This document shows, one piece after another, positions 1-6,109 of a stretch of DNA of 6,292 nt. Position 1 is the stretch's first letter, and the number at the start of each line of letters is the position of its first letter. This DNA is from DAIDJM01 sp964250215 (GTDB lineage Bacteria > Pseudomonadota > Alphaproteobacteria > Acetobacterales > Acetobacteraceae). The stretch is taken from contig CAXUEX010000155.1 in assembly GCA_964250215.1 (NCBI GenBank), forward strand, positions 1 to 6,292. The letters run 5' to 3'. Made by a program: the position numbers and the translations under genes. The notes under the pieces were generated by a model. That model saw only the letters and a program-made list of their open reading frames with translations. It ran no database searches and was not told where the DNA came from.

Positions 1-255
1 GCGGGGGGGGGGGGGGGGCGGGCCCCCCCTATGGTGGGGGGGGGGGGGCGCCCGTGGGCCCCACGCCGGCCGCGGCGGGCCTGGCGCCCCGAAGATGCGC
101 TGCCCGCCATCCGCTATCTCGTGGAAGCGGTGCCGGCGCGCGCGCTGCCACCCCGGCGGCAACCCGTGTGGCAGCGCGCGGAAGATCGCGCCGTGTGGGT
201 GCTGAACCTCTTCGTGGCGCTGGAAGCCCGGCAGGCGGCGCGACCTGGCCCGTGA
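1..255 (+). CDS. C-terminal fragment of an unrecognised protein
   Basis: An open frame enters from the left edge and ends at TGA 253-255. I do not recognise the protein. From about base 91 onward the translation looks like real protein: it contains DALPAIRYLVEAVPAR and, near the end, AVWVLNLFVALEARQ, with third codon positions mostly G or C. Residues encoded before about base 60 are glycine- and proline-rich because of the G/C homopolymers and are probably wrong. The last segment is amphipathic or helical, and no catalytic motif is visible. Its stop overlaps the possible GTG start of the next small ORF (sequence GTGA), which suggests the two were translated together. The true start lies outside the window. 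Confidence 0.4.
   Translation, partial: AGGGGGRAPPMVGGGGRPWAPRRPRRAWRPEDALPAIRYLVEAVPARALPPRRQPVWQRAEDRAVWVLNLFVALEARQAARPGP
3..48. other. G-homopolymer low-complexity edge
   Basis: Runs of 16 G (3-18) and 13 G (36-48), with a run of 7 C between them (23-29), sit at the extreme left of the window. Nothing comparable occurs elsewhere in it. The simplest explanation is a poor-quality contig end, for example a two-colour-chemistry poly-G artefact. A genuine G-rich tract is possible but less likely. Any reading frame through the first 50-60 bases should be distrusted. Confidence 0.7.
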
Positions 256-338
256 CCATCTGGCACTGGCTTTCGGTTGAACTGCTTGTGATCGCTTTTG
301 CCATCTGGGAAATCTGGAAACTCCGGAAAGAGAAGTGA
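252..338 (+). CDS. small single-helix membrane protein (28 aa)
   Basis: A GTG start at 252-254 overlaps the upstream TGA by two bases, and the frame ends at TGA 336-338. The 28-residue product begins with a short polar/aromatic stretch. It continues into a hydrophobic core, LSVELLVIAFAIWEIW, and ends in a basic tail with K, R and K residues. That is the layout of a single-pass inner-membrane microprotein with its C-terminus in the cytoplasm (positive-inside rule). The family is not recognised. The ribosome binding site is weak (an AGGCGG stretch about 12 nt upstream), so translation may depend on coupling to the upstream gene. The frame stays open upstream to base 54, but that part looks like a shadow of the overlapping gene. 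Alternatively the ORF is a chance frame at the end of a damaged gene. Confidence 0.42.
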   Translation: MTIWHWLSVELLVIAFAIWEIWKLRKEK

Positions 339-375
339 TTCTTCTTTTTTAAAGAAAAAGAAGCAAAAAACTTTC
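339..375 (-). repeat. A/T-rich palindromic repeat, copy 1 (inverted)
   Basis: This is a purine/pyrimidine-asymmetric block, strongly A/T-rich in a GC-rich genome. It contains a perfect 9-bp stem (341-349 with 355-363) around a 5-nt loop. Read on the minus strand it matches copy 2 at 414-450 at roughly four of five positions, with one single-base indel; both begin GAAAGTT. It starts directly after the stop codon of the preceding small ORF. No U-tract follows the stem on either strand, so it is not a standard intrinsic terminator. Repeats of this look are, from memory, common between genes in Acetobacteraceae. Confidence 0.6.
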
Positions 376-413
376 TTCCATTTGCGCGAGCGGCCGACCG
401 AGCGACAGGACAT

Positions 414-450
414 GAAAGTTCTTTGGTTCTTTCTTTCAAGAAAGAACAAA
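414..450 (+). repeat. A/T-rich palindromic repeat, copy 2
   Basis: This is the second copy of the block at 339-375, in opposite orientation, so the two face each other across about 38 nt of ordinary GC-rich sequence. It has its own perfect 10-bp stem (GTTCTTTCTT at 426-435 with AAGAAAGAAC at 438-447). The arms of the two copies can also pair with each other to form one long imperfect hairpin. It lies 50 bp upstream of the katE start, so it falls within or beside that gene's promoter or leader. This layout resembles paired REP/BIME elements in other bacteria, but no link to a transposase is visible. Confidence 0.6.
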
Positions 451-489
451 AACACTTCCTTCCGGCCCGCGTTGCGCCCCCGAACACGC

Positions 490-493
490 GGAG
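490..493 (+). promoter_or_regulatory. ribosome binding site of katE
   Basis: GGAG lies 6 nt before the ATG at 500. It supports that start over any upstream non-ATG codon. No convincing -35/-10 pair or OxyR-like site could be picked out in 451-489. Confidence 0.7.
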
Positions 494-499
494 TCACCC

Positions 500-2584
500 A
501 TGGACACGATCAACCGGGAAATCGAATTCGAGCGCGGCGCCGGCGGCGAGACGCACCAGCGTGCCGGCGGCGCCCCGCCCGCACTCACCACCCAGCAGGG
601 CGTGCGCGTCGCCGACGACCAGAACACGCTTCGCGTCGGCCCGCGCGGCCCGGCGCTGCTGGAAGATTTCCACTTCCGGGAAAAAACCTTCCATTTCGAT
701 CACGAACGCATCCCGGAGCGCGTGGTACACGCCCGCGGCTACGGCGCGCACGGCTATTTCGAAACCACCGACGCCATCGCCGATCTCACCCGCGCCCACC
801 TGTTCCAGAAACCCGGCACCAAAACCCCGGCCTTCGTCCGCTTCTCCACCGTCGCCGGCAGCCAAGGATCGGCCGATCTCGCGCGGGACGTGCGCGGCTT
901 CGCGGTAAAACTCTATACCCAGGAAGGCAACTGGGACATCGTCGGCAACAACATCCCGGTGTTCTTCATCCAGGATGCGATCAAATTCCCCGATCTGATC
1001 CATTCCGTGAAGCCGGAGCCCGACCGCGGCTTCCCGCAGGCGCAAAGCGCGCACGACAATTTCTGGGACTTCGTCTCGCTCACGCCGGAATCGGTCCACA
1101 TGCTGCTGTGGCAGATGTCGGACCGCACCATCCCGCGGTCCTTCCGCTTCATGGAAGGCTTCGGCGTGCACACTTTCCGGCTGGTGAACGCGGAAGGCAA
1201 GTCGCACTTCGTGAAGTTCCACTGGAAACCGAAACTCGGCCTGCAATCGGTGGCCTGGAATGAGGCATTGAAAATCAATGGCGCCGACCCCGATTTCCAC
1301 CGGCGAGATTTGTGGGATGCCATCGCCAGCGGCGACTTCCCGGAATGGCAACTCGGCCTGCAGATTTTCGACGAAGCCTTCGCTGAAAAATTCCACTTCG
1401 ACGTGCTCGATGCCACGAAGCTCATCCCGGAGGAAGACGTGCCCGTGCGCATCGTCGGCCGGCTGGTGCTAGACCGTAACGTGGATAATTTCTTCGCCGA
1501 GACCGAGCAGGTGGCGTTCTGCACGCAGAACGTCGTCCCGGGCATCGATTTCACCAACGATCCGCTGCTGCAAGGCCGCAATTTCTCGTATCTGGATACG
1601 CAGCTCAAGCGGCTTGGCAGCCCGAACTTCACCCACATCCCGGTGAACGCGCCGAAATGCCCGTTCGCGAACTTCCAGCAGGACGGGCACATGACCACGC
1701 GCCACCGTAAGGGGCGCGTGAACTACGAGCCGAATTCCTGGGAGACGGATAGCGGCCCGCGCGAAAGCCGCGACGGCTACCAGAGCTTCGCCGCCGAAGA
1801 GAGCGGCCAAAAGCTGCGCGCCCGCCCCGAACGCTTCGCCGACCACTATAGCCAGGCGCGGCAATTCTACATCAGCCAGACCCCGCCCGAGCAGACGCAC
1901 ATCAAGGACGCTTTCGTATTCGAACTCTCCAAGGTCGAAACACTGAAAATCCGCGAGCGCGTGGTGTCCCACCTGCGCAACGTCGATCACGGCCTGGCCG
2001 AGAAGGTGGCGAAAGGTCTCGGACTAAAACAAATGCCTGAGGCCGCGGTGCCGGCGCGCGAGCCGGTATCGAACCTGGCGAAATCGCCGGCGCTCAGCAT
2101 CGTGGAAAATGGGCCGAAAAGCTTCCACGGCCGCAAGCTGGGCGTGCTGGTCAGCGACGGCGCCGACGCTGCGCTGCTCACCGCGCTCGCCGATGCCTGC
2201 AAGGCAGCGGGCGCCAACATCGAGCTGATCGGCCCCGCCGTGGGCGGCATCACCGCAAGCGATGGTTCGCACGTGCCGGTGAAACAGCGCGTGAACGGCG
2301 GCCCGTCGGTGCTATACGACGCCGTGGCCGTGGTGCTCTCCGAAGCCGGCTGTCGCCTGCTTTCGCAGGAATCGACGGCCAGGGATTTCGTCAACGATGC
2401 CTACGCACACGCGAAATTCATCGCCTACGCGCCCGATGCCAAGCCGCTGTTCGATCGGGCCTGCATCACCGAAATGGATGGCGGAATCGTCGCGCTAAAC
2501 GGCGCCGGGGATGCGAAAAAATTCATTCACGCCGCCGGCAAGCTACGCTTCTGGGAACGGGAGATGAAAACCCGGGTGGTGTAG
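500..2584 (+). CDS. katE: large-subunit monofunctional catalase (HPII/KatE type)
   Basis: A haem catalase that disproportionates H2O2 to water and oxygen in the cytoplasm; the family forms tetramers. The 694 residues match the large-subunit clade (E. coli HPII has 753; the N-terminal arm here is about 50 residues shorter). The distal histidine is His77 in VVHARG, with Ser116 and Asn150 (GNN) in the active site. The proximal haem ligand is Tyr364, in the R-x-x-x-Y motif Arg360-Tyr364 (RNFSYLDTQ). All of these keep exact HPII spacing (His128, Ser167, Asn201, Arg411, Tyr415). After the core, a linker (about 510-540) leads to the C-terminal flavodoxin/DJ-1-like domain (about 545-690) that defines large catalases. 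The position of HPII His392, which bonds covalently to the haem-ligand tyrosine, is Cys341, as in fungal catalases with a Cys-Tyr link. The ATG has a good GGAG site. The gene stands alone on its strand, converges with the CLC gene 35 bp away, and is complete with no frameshift. Confidence 0.96.
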   Translation: MDTINREIEFERGAGGETHQRAGGAPPALTTQQGVRVADDQNTLRVGPRGPALLEDFHFREKTFHFDHERIPERVVHARGYGAHGYFETTDAIADLTRAHLFQKPGTKTPAFVRFSTVAGSQGSADLARDVRGFAVKLYTQEGNWDIVGNNIPVFFIQDAIKFPDLIHSVKPEPDRGFPQAQSAHDNFWDFVSLTPESVHMLLWQMSDRTIPRSFRFMEGFGVHTFRLVNAEGKSHFVKFHWKPKLGLQSVAWNEALKINGADPDFHRRDLWDAIASGDFPEWQLGLQIFDEAFAEKFHFDVLDATKLIPEEDVPVRIVGRLVLDRNVDNFFAETEQVAFCTQNVVPGIDFTNDPLLQGRNFSYLDTQLKRLGSPNFTHIPVNAPKCPFANFQQDGHMTTRHRKGRVNYEPNSWETDSGPRESRDGYQSFAAEESGQKLRARPERFADHYSQARQFYISQTPPEQTHIKDAFVFELSKVETLKIRERVVSHLRNVDHGLAEKVAKGLGLKQMPEAAVPAREPVSNLAKSPALSIVENGPKSFHGRKLGVLVSDGADAALLTALADACKAAGANIELIGPAVGGITASDGSHVPVKQRVNGGPSVLYDAVAVVLSEAGCRLLSQESTARDFVNDAYAHAKFIAYAPDAKPLFDRACITEMDGGIVALNGAGDAKKFIHAAGKLRFWEREMKTRVV

Positions 2585-2619
2585 CCGCCCGCCATCCGGC
2601 CGGCTCGGACCCGTCGCGC

Positions 2620-4431
2620 TCAAACGCCGAGCACCACGTCGTCCCGCACCGGCCGCCGGCTGAAAAACGCATCGCGATCGGTCTCCAGCCGCAATGCGTC
2701 GCCGCGCGCTTGCAACACCTGCTTGCGCGTCAACAGCCCAACCAATTTGCCGGTGGCGGGATCCATCACCGGCAGCCGCCCCTGGCCGGTTTGCAGCATG
2801 GTCTGCACCGCCCTCGCCAGCGTCTCTTCCGGATGCGCAACACCAATGCCCGCATCGGAAACCCGGTCGCCGAGCGTGTCGGTCGTCGCGGCTTCCGTCT
2901 GCCAGCGCAAGGCATCGGCACGGCTCACCAAGCCCGCCGGGCGTCCGCCCGCATCCAGCACCGGAAAGATGCGGTGCTGCCCGCGCTGCAGCTCGGCAAC
3001 CGCCTGCGTCACCGGCATCTGCGCCGGCAGCGTCTGCACCTCCCGCACCATCACATCCTGCACGCGCGCCAGCTCGAACGGATCCACCCCGTACTCGCGC
3101 GTGATGTGCTGGCCGCGGCGGGCAATCTTCTCGGTCAGCACTGAACGTTTCATTAGCAGAACTGTAACCGCGAAGCCAGCCACCGAAGCTGCCAGCACGG
3201 GCACCAGCGCCTGCATGTTGCCGGTGAGTTCCACCGCGAACACCGCCGCCGTCAGCGGCGCGCGCATCGTGCCGCCCAACATGGCCGCCATGCCGAGCAA
3301 CGCCCAGAAACCGGGCGCCCCGGGCAGCATCTGCCCCACGATCCAGCCCGTCGCACCGCCGAAAATCAGCAGCGGCGCCAGCACGCCGCCCGAGGTGCCG
3401 GAGGATAGCGAAATCAGCCAGATCGCGGCTTTCACCAGCAGAATCGCCACCACGGTCCGCAGCAGCAGATGGCCGTTCAGCAGATCGGCGATCACGTCAT
3501 AGCCCACGCCCAGCGCCCGCGGCTCGATCAGGCCGCCCGCGCCCACCGCCAGGCCGCCGATTGCGGGCCACCACATCCAGTGGATCGGCAGCCGCTCGAG
3601 CGCATCCTCGGTGGCATAAAGCAGCTTCGTGAGCAGACCGGATTGCAGCCCAAGCAGAATGCCGATACCGGCGCTGGCCGGAATGCCCCACCACGGCAGC
3701 GCCGGCACCGCGGCAAAGGGAAACAACGGGCCAGCGCCGAACATCAGCGGCCGCAACGCGATGGCGGTGAGGCAAGCGACCGCCACAGGAATGAAGCTGC
3801 GCGGCCGCCATTCGAACAGCAGCAATTCCACCGCCAGCAGCACCGCGGCGATCGGCGTGCCGAAAATTCCCGTCATGCCCGCCGCGGCGCCCGCCACCAG
3901 CAGCGTCTTGCGTTCCGCCGCGCTCAAATGAAAGCACTGCGCGAACAGCGAGCCGATCGCCCCGCCGGTCATGATGATCGGGCCTTCGGCGCCGAACGGC
4001 CCGCCGGTGCCAATGGCAATCGCCGAAGCCAGCGGTTTCAGAATCGCAACTTTCGCCGACATCCGGCTGCCGCCGATCAGGATCGCCTCAATGGCTTCCG
4101 GAATGCCGTGCCCGCGGATTTTCTCCGAACCGAACCGCGCGAGCAGCCCGATCGCCAGGCCGCCCAGCACGGGTGCCGCGAGCATCCATGCGGTGCGCGG
4201 CGCGTGCGCCATGATCGCGGGAGCGCCAGAAATCCGGCCGAACCACACCAAATTCGTAACGAAGGCGATCAGCTTCAGCAGAACCCAGGCCGCCGCCGCG
4301 CCGCCGGCGCCCGCCACCAGCGCCATCGCGGCGAGCCACAGCAGCCGCGGGTCGGCCGTGAAATCGGCAAGGTGACGCGTCGGCGTGGCGCGGGCAGGGC
4401 TGTGCGAGGCGGACATGCTCGCCATATACAT
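2620..4431 (-). CDS. CLC-family anion channel/transporter with two CBS domains
   Basis: An inner-membrane CLC protein that moves chloride or a similar anion, alone or in exchange for protons. Numbered from the ATG at 4431 (603 aa), the membrane domain spans about 25-445. It carries GHGIP (107-111; usual GSGIP), GAEGP (147-151) with the gating glutamate Glu149, and GGVLAP (348-353) in place of GGIFAP. Two CBS domains follow (about 457-513 and 519-579), which in this family bind adenine nucleotides or aid dimerisation. Three residues of E. coli ClcA are replaced: Ser107 by His108, the internal proton glutamate Glu203 by Leu203, and Tyr445 by Leu432. This is probably a property of its subfamily, but it makes Cl-/H+ exchange uncertain. 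The frame stays open to a TTG at 4482, but that would run into the divergent marR gene; ATGs at 4425 and 4416 are alternatives. No strong ribosome binding site decides among them. The role in acid or anion stress is inferred. Confidence 0.93.
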   Translation of the reverse strand: MYMASMSASHSPARATPTRHLADFTADPRLLWLAAMALVAGAGGAAAAWVLLKLIAFVTNLVWFGRISGAPAIMAHAPRTAWMLAAPVLGGLAIGLLARFGSEKIRGHGIPEAIEAILIGGSRMSAKVAILKPLASAIAIGTGGPFGAEGPIIMTGGAIGSLFAQCFHLSAAERKTLLVAGAAAGMTGIFGTPIAAVLLAVELLLFEWRPRSFIPVAVACLTAIALRPLMFGAGPLFPFAAVPALPWWGIPASAGIGILLGLQSGLLTKLLYATEDALERLPIHWMWWPAIGGLAVGAGGLIEPRALGVGYDVIADLLNGHLLLRTVVAILLVKAAIWLISLSSGTSGGVLAPLLIFGGATGWIVGQMLPGAPGFWALLGMAAMLGGTMRAPLTAAVFAVELTGNMQALVPVLAASVAGFAVTVLLMKRSVLTEKIARRGQHITREYGVDPFELARVQDVMVREVQTLPAQMPVTQAVAELQRGQHRIFPVLDAGGRPAGLVSRADALRWQTEAATTDTLGDRVSDAGIGVAHPEETLARAVQTMLQTGQGRLPVMDPATGKLVGLLTRKQVLQARGDALRLETDRDAFFSRRPVRDDVVLGV

Positions 4432-4435
4432 CGAG
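4418..4435. promoter_or_regulatory. imperfect palindrome at the CLC/marR divergent junction
   Basis: CTCG (4418-4421) and CGAG (4432-4435) flank a centre containing TATA, giving an 18-bp imperfect palindrome over the CLC start codon. Only 44 bp separate the CLC start (4431) from the marR start (4476), so promoters for both genes must overlap or lie within the coding ends. MarR proteins commonly bind AT-centred palindromes of this length in such regions. The arms are only 4 bp, so this is a weak candidate operator. No clear -35/-10 pair could be assigned on either strand. Confidence 0.25.
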
Positions 4436-4475
4436 GCACGACATATTCCAGGGCAGGGAAGGGAGTGTTGCGGCA

Positions 4476-4895
4476 ATGCCAAAGCCGGCCGGGATGCAGG
4501 CGGCGCACTATGCCGCGATCGCGGCGTTCCGCTACGAGCTGCGGCAGTTCCTGGCGTTCAGCGAGGCAACGGCGGCCAAAGCCGGGTTGCCAGCGCAGCA
4601 GCACCAGGCGCTGCTCGCCATCGCCGGCCACGCGGGCCCCGTGCCGCCCAGCGTCGGCGATCTGGCCCGGCAAATGCTCATCGCGCCGCACAGCGCCGCC
4701 GAACTGGTGGCCCGGATGGAAGCGGCCGGGCTGGTGGAGAAACGGCCGTCCAAAACCGACCGCCGGCGTCTGGAACTGCTGCCGACGCGCCGCGCGGTGC
4801 GGCTGCTGGCAAAGCTCACGGCCTCGCATTTGCGAGAACTGCGCGTGCTGGAACCCGCGCTCGTACGGGCTCTCGCCAAGGTGGGTCAGGGGTGA
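4476..4895 (+). CDS. MarR-family winged-helix transcriptional regulator
   Basis: A 139-residue protein of normal MarR length; these act as DNA-binding homodimers, usually repressors released by a small ligand or by oxidation. N-terminal helices (about 8-36) would form the dimer interface. The winged helix-turn-helix spans about 40-104: SVGDLARQMLIAPHSAAELV is the helix-turn-helix, and the wing follows with the conserved D-R motif in TDRRRLELLPT (Asp95). C-terminal helices run from about 105 to 136. There is no cysteine in the whole protein, so it cannot sense peroxide by the OhrR thiol mechanism, and its ligand is unknown. The ATG at 4476 has GGAG at 4462-4465, ten bases upstream; a second ATG seven codons in is possible. 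It is divergent from the CLC gene and 119 bp ahead of a catalase-related gene on the same strand. Control of either or both neighbours, and of itself, is inferred from position only. Confidence 0.9.
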   Translation: MPKPAGMQAAHYAAIAAFRYELRQFLAFSEATAAKAGLPAQQHQALLAIAGHAGPVPPSVGDLARQMLIAPHSAAELVARMEAAGLVEKRPSKTDRRRLELLPTRRAVRLLAKLTASHLRELRVLEPALVRALAKVGQG

Positions 4896-4960
4896 AACGC
4901 TGCCTAGCCGGCATTGTTCACAAAGCCGTGCGGACGCCCGGAGCACCGATCCGGCAACGG

Positions 4961-5000
4961 GCCACGCAGTTCTGAACACCGTTCGAGAACTGCCAATGGC
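4961..5000 (+). promoter_or_regulatory. nested hairpin / tandem GTTC-GAAC palindromes before the catalase-related gene
   Basis: A perfect 8-bp inverted repeat, GCAGTTCT (4966-4973) with AGAACTGC (4986-4993), encloses a second one, GAAC (4974-4977) with GTTC (4981-4984). An outer GCCA/TGGC pair (4961-4964 with 4997-5000) extends it. As DNA it reads as two adjacent palindromes, GTTC-T-GAAC (4969-4977) and GTTC-GA-GAAC (4981-4990), which suits tandem binding of a dimeric regulator. As RNA it would be a stable hairpin ending 3 nt before the ribosome binding site. No U-tract follows, so a terminator is unlikely. The binder is unknown; the adjacent MarR is the first candidate. Confidence 0.5.
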
Positions 5001-5003
5001 AAC

Positions 5004-5007
5004 GAGG
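5004..5007 (+). promoter_or_regulatory. ribosome binding site of the catalase-related gene
   Basis: GAGG lies 7 nt before the ATG at 5015 and fixes that start. It sits just 3' of the hairpin at 4961-5000, so folding of the leader could affect its accessibility. Confidence 0.65.
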
Positions 5008-5014
5008 TAGCATC

Positions 5015-6109
5015 ATGCGCGGCACCCCCCTTCGCTACCAACCGTCCTTCGAACAGCCCGCGCCGGACGAGGCAGAGACCACGAGAGCGCTCACCGAAGC
5101 CATGCGCGGCATCGTCGAGACCACCGCGCAGGATTACGGCCGCGCGGTGCGCAGCGTGCATGCGAAAAGTCACGGCTTGCTGAAGGGCGAATTGCGCGTG
5201 CTGGCGAATCTGCCGGAGGAGCTGGCGCAAGGGGTGTTCGCCGACGCCCGCACCTATCCGGTTGTTCTGCGGTTCTCGACGAATCCGGGCGATATTCTGG
5301 ATGATAGCGTATCCGTGCCGCGCGGGCTGGCGATGAAACTTGTCGGCGTTTCGGGGGATCGGCTGCCCGGATCGGAAAGCGATGCGACGCAGGATTTCGT
5401 GATGATCGACGCGCCGGCCTTTGTTGCGGCAACGCCCAAGGCTTTCCTGGGCACGCTGAAAGCACTGGCAGCGACGACCGACCGCGCGCAATGGGCCAAG
5501 AAGGCGCTTTCCGCGGTAATGCGCGGCGTGAAGACGGCGCTGGAGGCTGTAGGCACCGAAAGCGGCACCGTGAAGAGCCTGGGTGGCCATCCGGCCACGA
5601 ATGTGCTCGGTGAAACCTATTACACGGTCGTGCCGATCCTGTATGGGCCGTATATGGCGAAGCTTTGCCTGACGTCCGTTTCGCCCTCGCTGGCGGCATT
5701 GAAGGACAAGCCGGTGACGGTGGCCGGCCACCCGAACGGTCTGCGGGATGCGGTGTCGGATTTCTTCGCGAGCCAAGGTGGCGAATGGGAACTGCGGGCG
5801 CAGCTGTGCACCGATCTGGAAGCGATGCCCATCGAGGATGCTTCGGTGCGCTGGCCGGAAAACCAAAGCCCTTATGTGCCGGTTGCCCGGATTGCCGTGC
5901 CGCCGCAGCCGGCGTGGAGCGAGGCGCGGTCGGCCGAGATCGACGAAGGCCTGGCGTTCAGCCCATGGCACGGCTTGGCGGCGCATCGCCCGATCGGCGG
6001 CATCATGCGCGCGCGCAAGCCGGCTTATGAAATGTCGGCCGGATTCCGCGCCGATCGCAACCATTGCCCCATTCACGAGCCGAAATCGATCGATGCTCTC
6101 ACCTCCTAA
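5015..6109 (+). CDS. catalase-related haem protein (short, non-classical catalase family)
   Basis: A 364-residue protein of the catalase superfamily, much shorter than a true catalase (about 480 or more) and without the C-terminal domain. A distal histidine candidate is His49 in SVHAKSHG. Arg86 and Ser88 in VLRFSTN follow, with the His-to-Ser spacing of 39 seen in true catalases. A proximal haem ligand candidate is Tyr338 near the C-terminus, in R-x-x-x-Y (Arg334 to Tyr338, RKPAYE), after the SPWHGLAAHRPIG segment. The catalytic asparagine loop (GNNxPxFF in catalases) is here MIDAPAF (130-136), so the usual distal Asn is missing. Relatives lie in the y4iL-like catalase group; from family knowledge, reported or suggested activities are peroxidase-like or lipid-hydroperoxide-directed, and the substrate here is unknown. 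No signal peptide is seen. The ATG has GAGG 7 nt upstream. The gene follows marR and is overlapped by the next gene, so co-transcription is likely. Haem binding is a motif-based inference. Confidence 0.85.
   Translation: MRGTPLRYQPSFEQPAPDEAETTRALTEAMRGIVETTAQDYGRAVRSVHAKSHGLLKGELRVLANLPEELAQGVFADARTYPVVLRFSTNPGDILDDSVSVPRGLAMKLVGVSGDRLPGSESDATQDFVMIDAPAFVAATPKAFLGTLKALAATTDRAQWAKKALSAVMRGVKTALEAVGTESGTVKSLGGHPATNVLGETYYTVVPILYGPYMAKLCLTSVSPSLAALKDKPVTVAGHPNGLRDAVSDFFASQGGEWELRAQLCTDLEAMPIEDASVRWPENQSPYVPVARIAVPPQPAWSEARSAEIDEGLAFSPWHGLAAHRPIGGIMRARKPAYEMSAGFRADRNHCPIHEPKSIDALTS

Noticed and set aside
3..48. G-quadruplex regulatory element
   Set aside because: The G runs could fold in principle, but their edge location and length point to a sequencing artefact.
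341..363. Intrinsic terminator for the upstream small ORF
   Set aside because: The 9-bp stem is A/T-rich and is followed by an A-tract rather than a U-tract on the plus strand, so a repeat element is the better description.
494..1396. Minus-strand open frame of 300 codons, and a plus-strand frame from 298, over the 5' part of katE
   Set aside because: Both overlap the katE frame, which carries all catalase active-site residues. They are composition-driven shadows.
2585..2619. Bidirectional intrinsic terminator between the convergent katE and CLC genes
   Set aside because: The only symmetry is CCGGCCGG (2596-2603), which leaves no loop, and there is no U-tract on either strand.
4432..4482. 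Extended N-terminus of the CLC protein from a TTG at 4482
   Set aside because: TTG is a rare start, the extension would overlap the divergent marR start, and no ribosome binding site supports it. ATG 4431 or the nearby ATGs 4425 and 4416 are more likely.
4969..4990. Alphaproteobacterial LexA (SOS) box
   Set aside because: The alphaproteobacterial box needs GTTC-N7-GTTC or the GAAC equivalent. Here the direct spacings are 8 (GTTC to GTTC) and 9 (GAAC to GAAC), so it does not fit.
3469..5010. Long plus-strand open frame (513 codons) opposite the CLC gene and running through marR
   Set aside because: It is antisense to clear CLC motifs and in a different frame from the MarR domain. Its translation is rich in Arg, Gln, His and Pro with no fold-like pattern, as expected for a shadow frame in GC-rich DNA.
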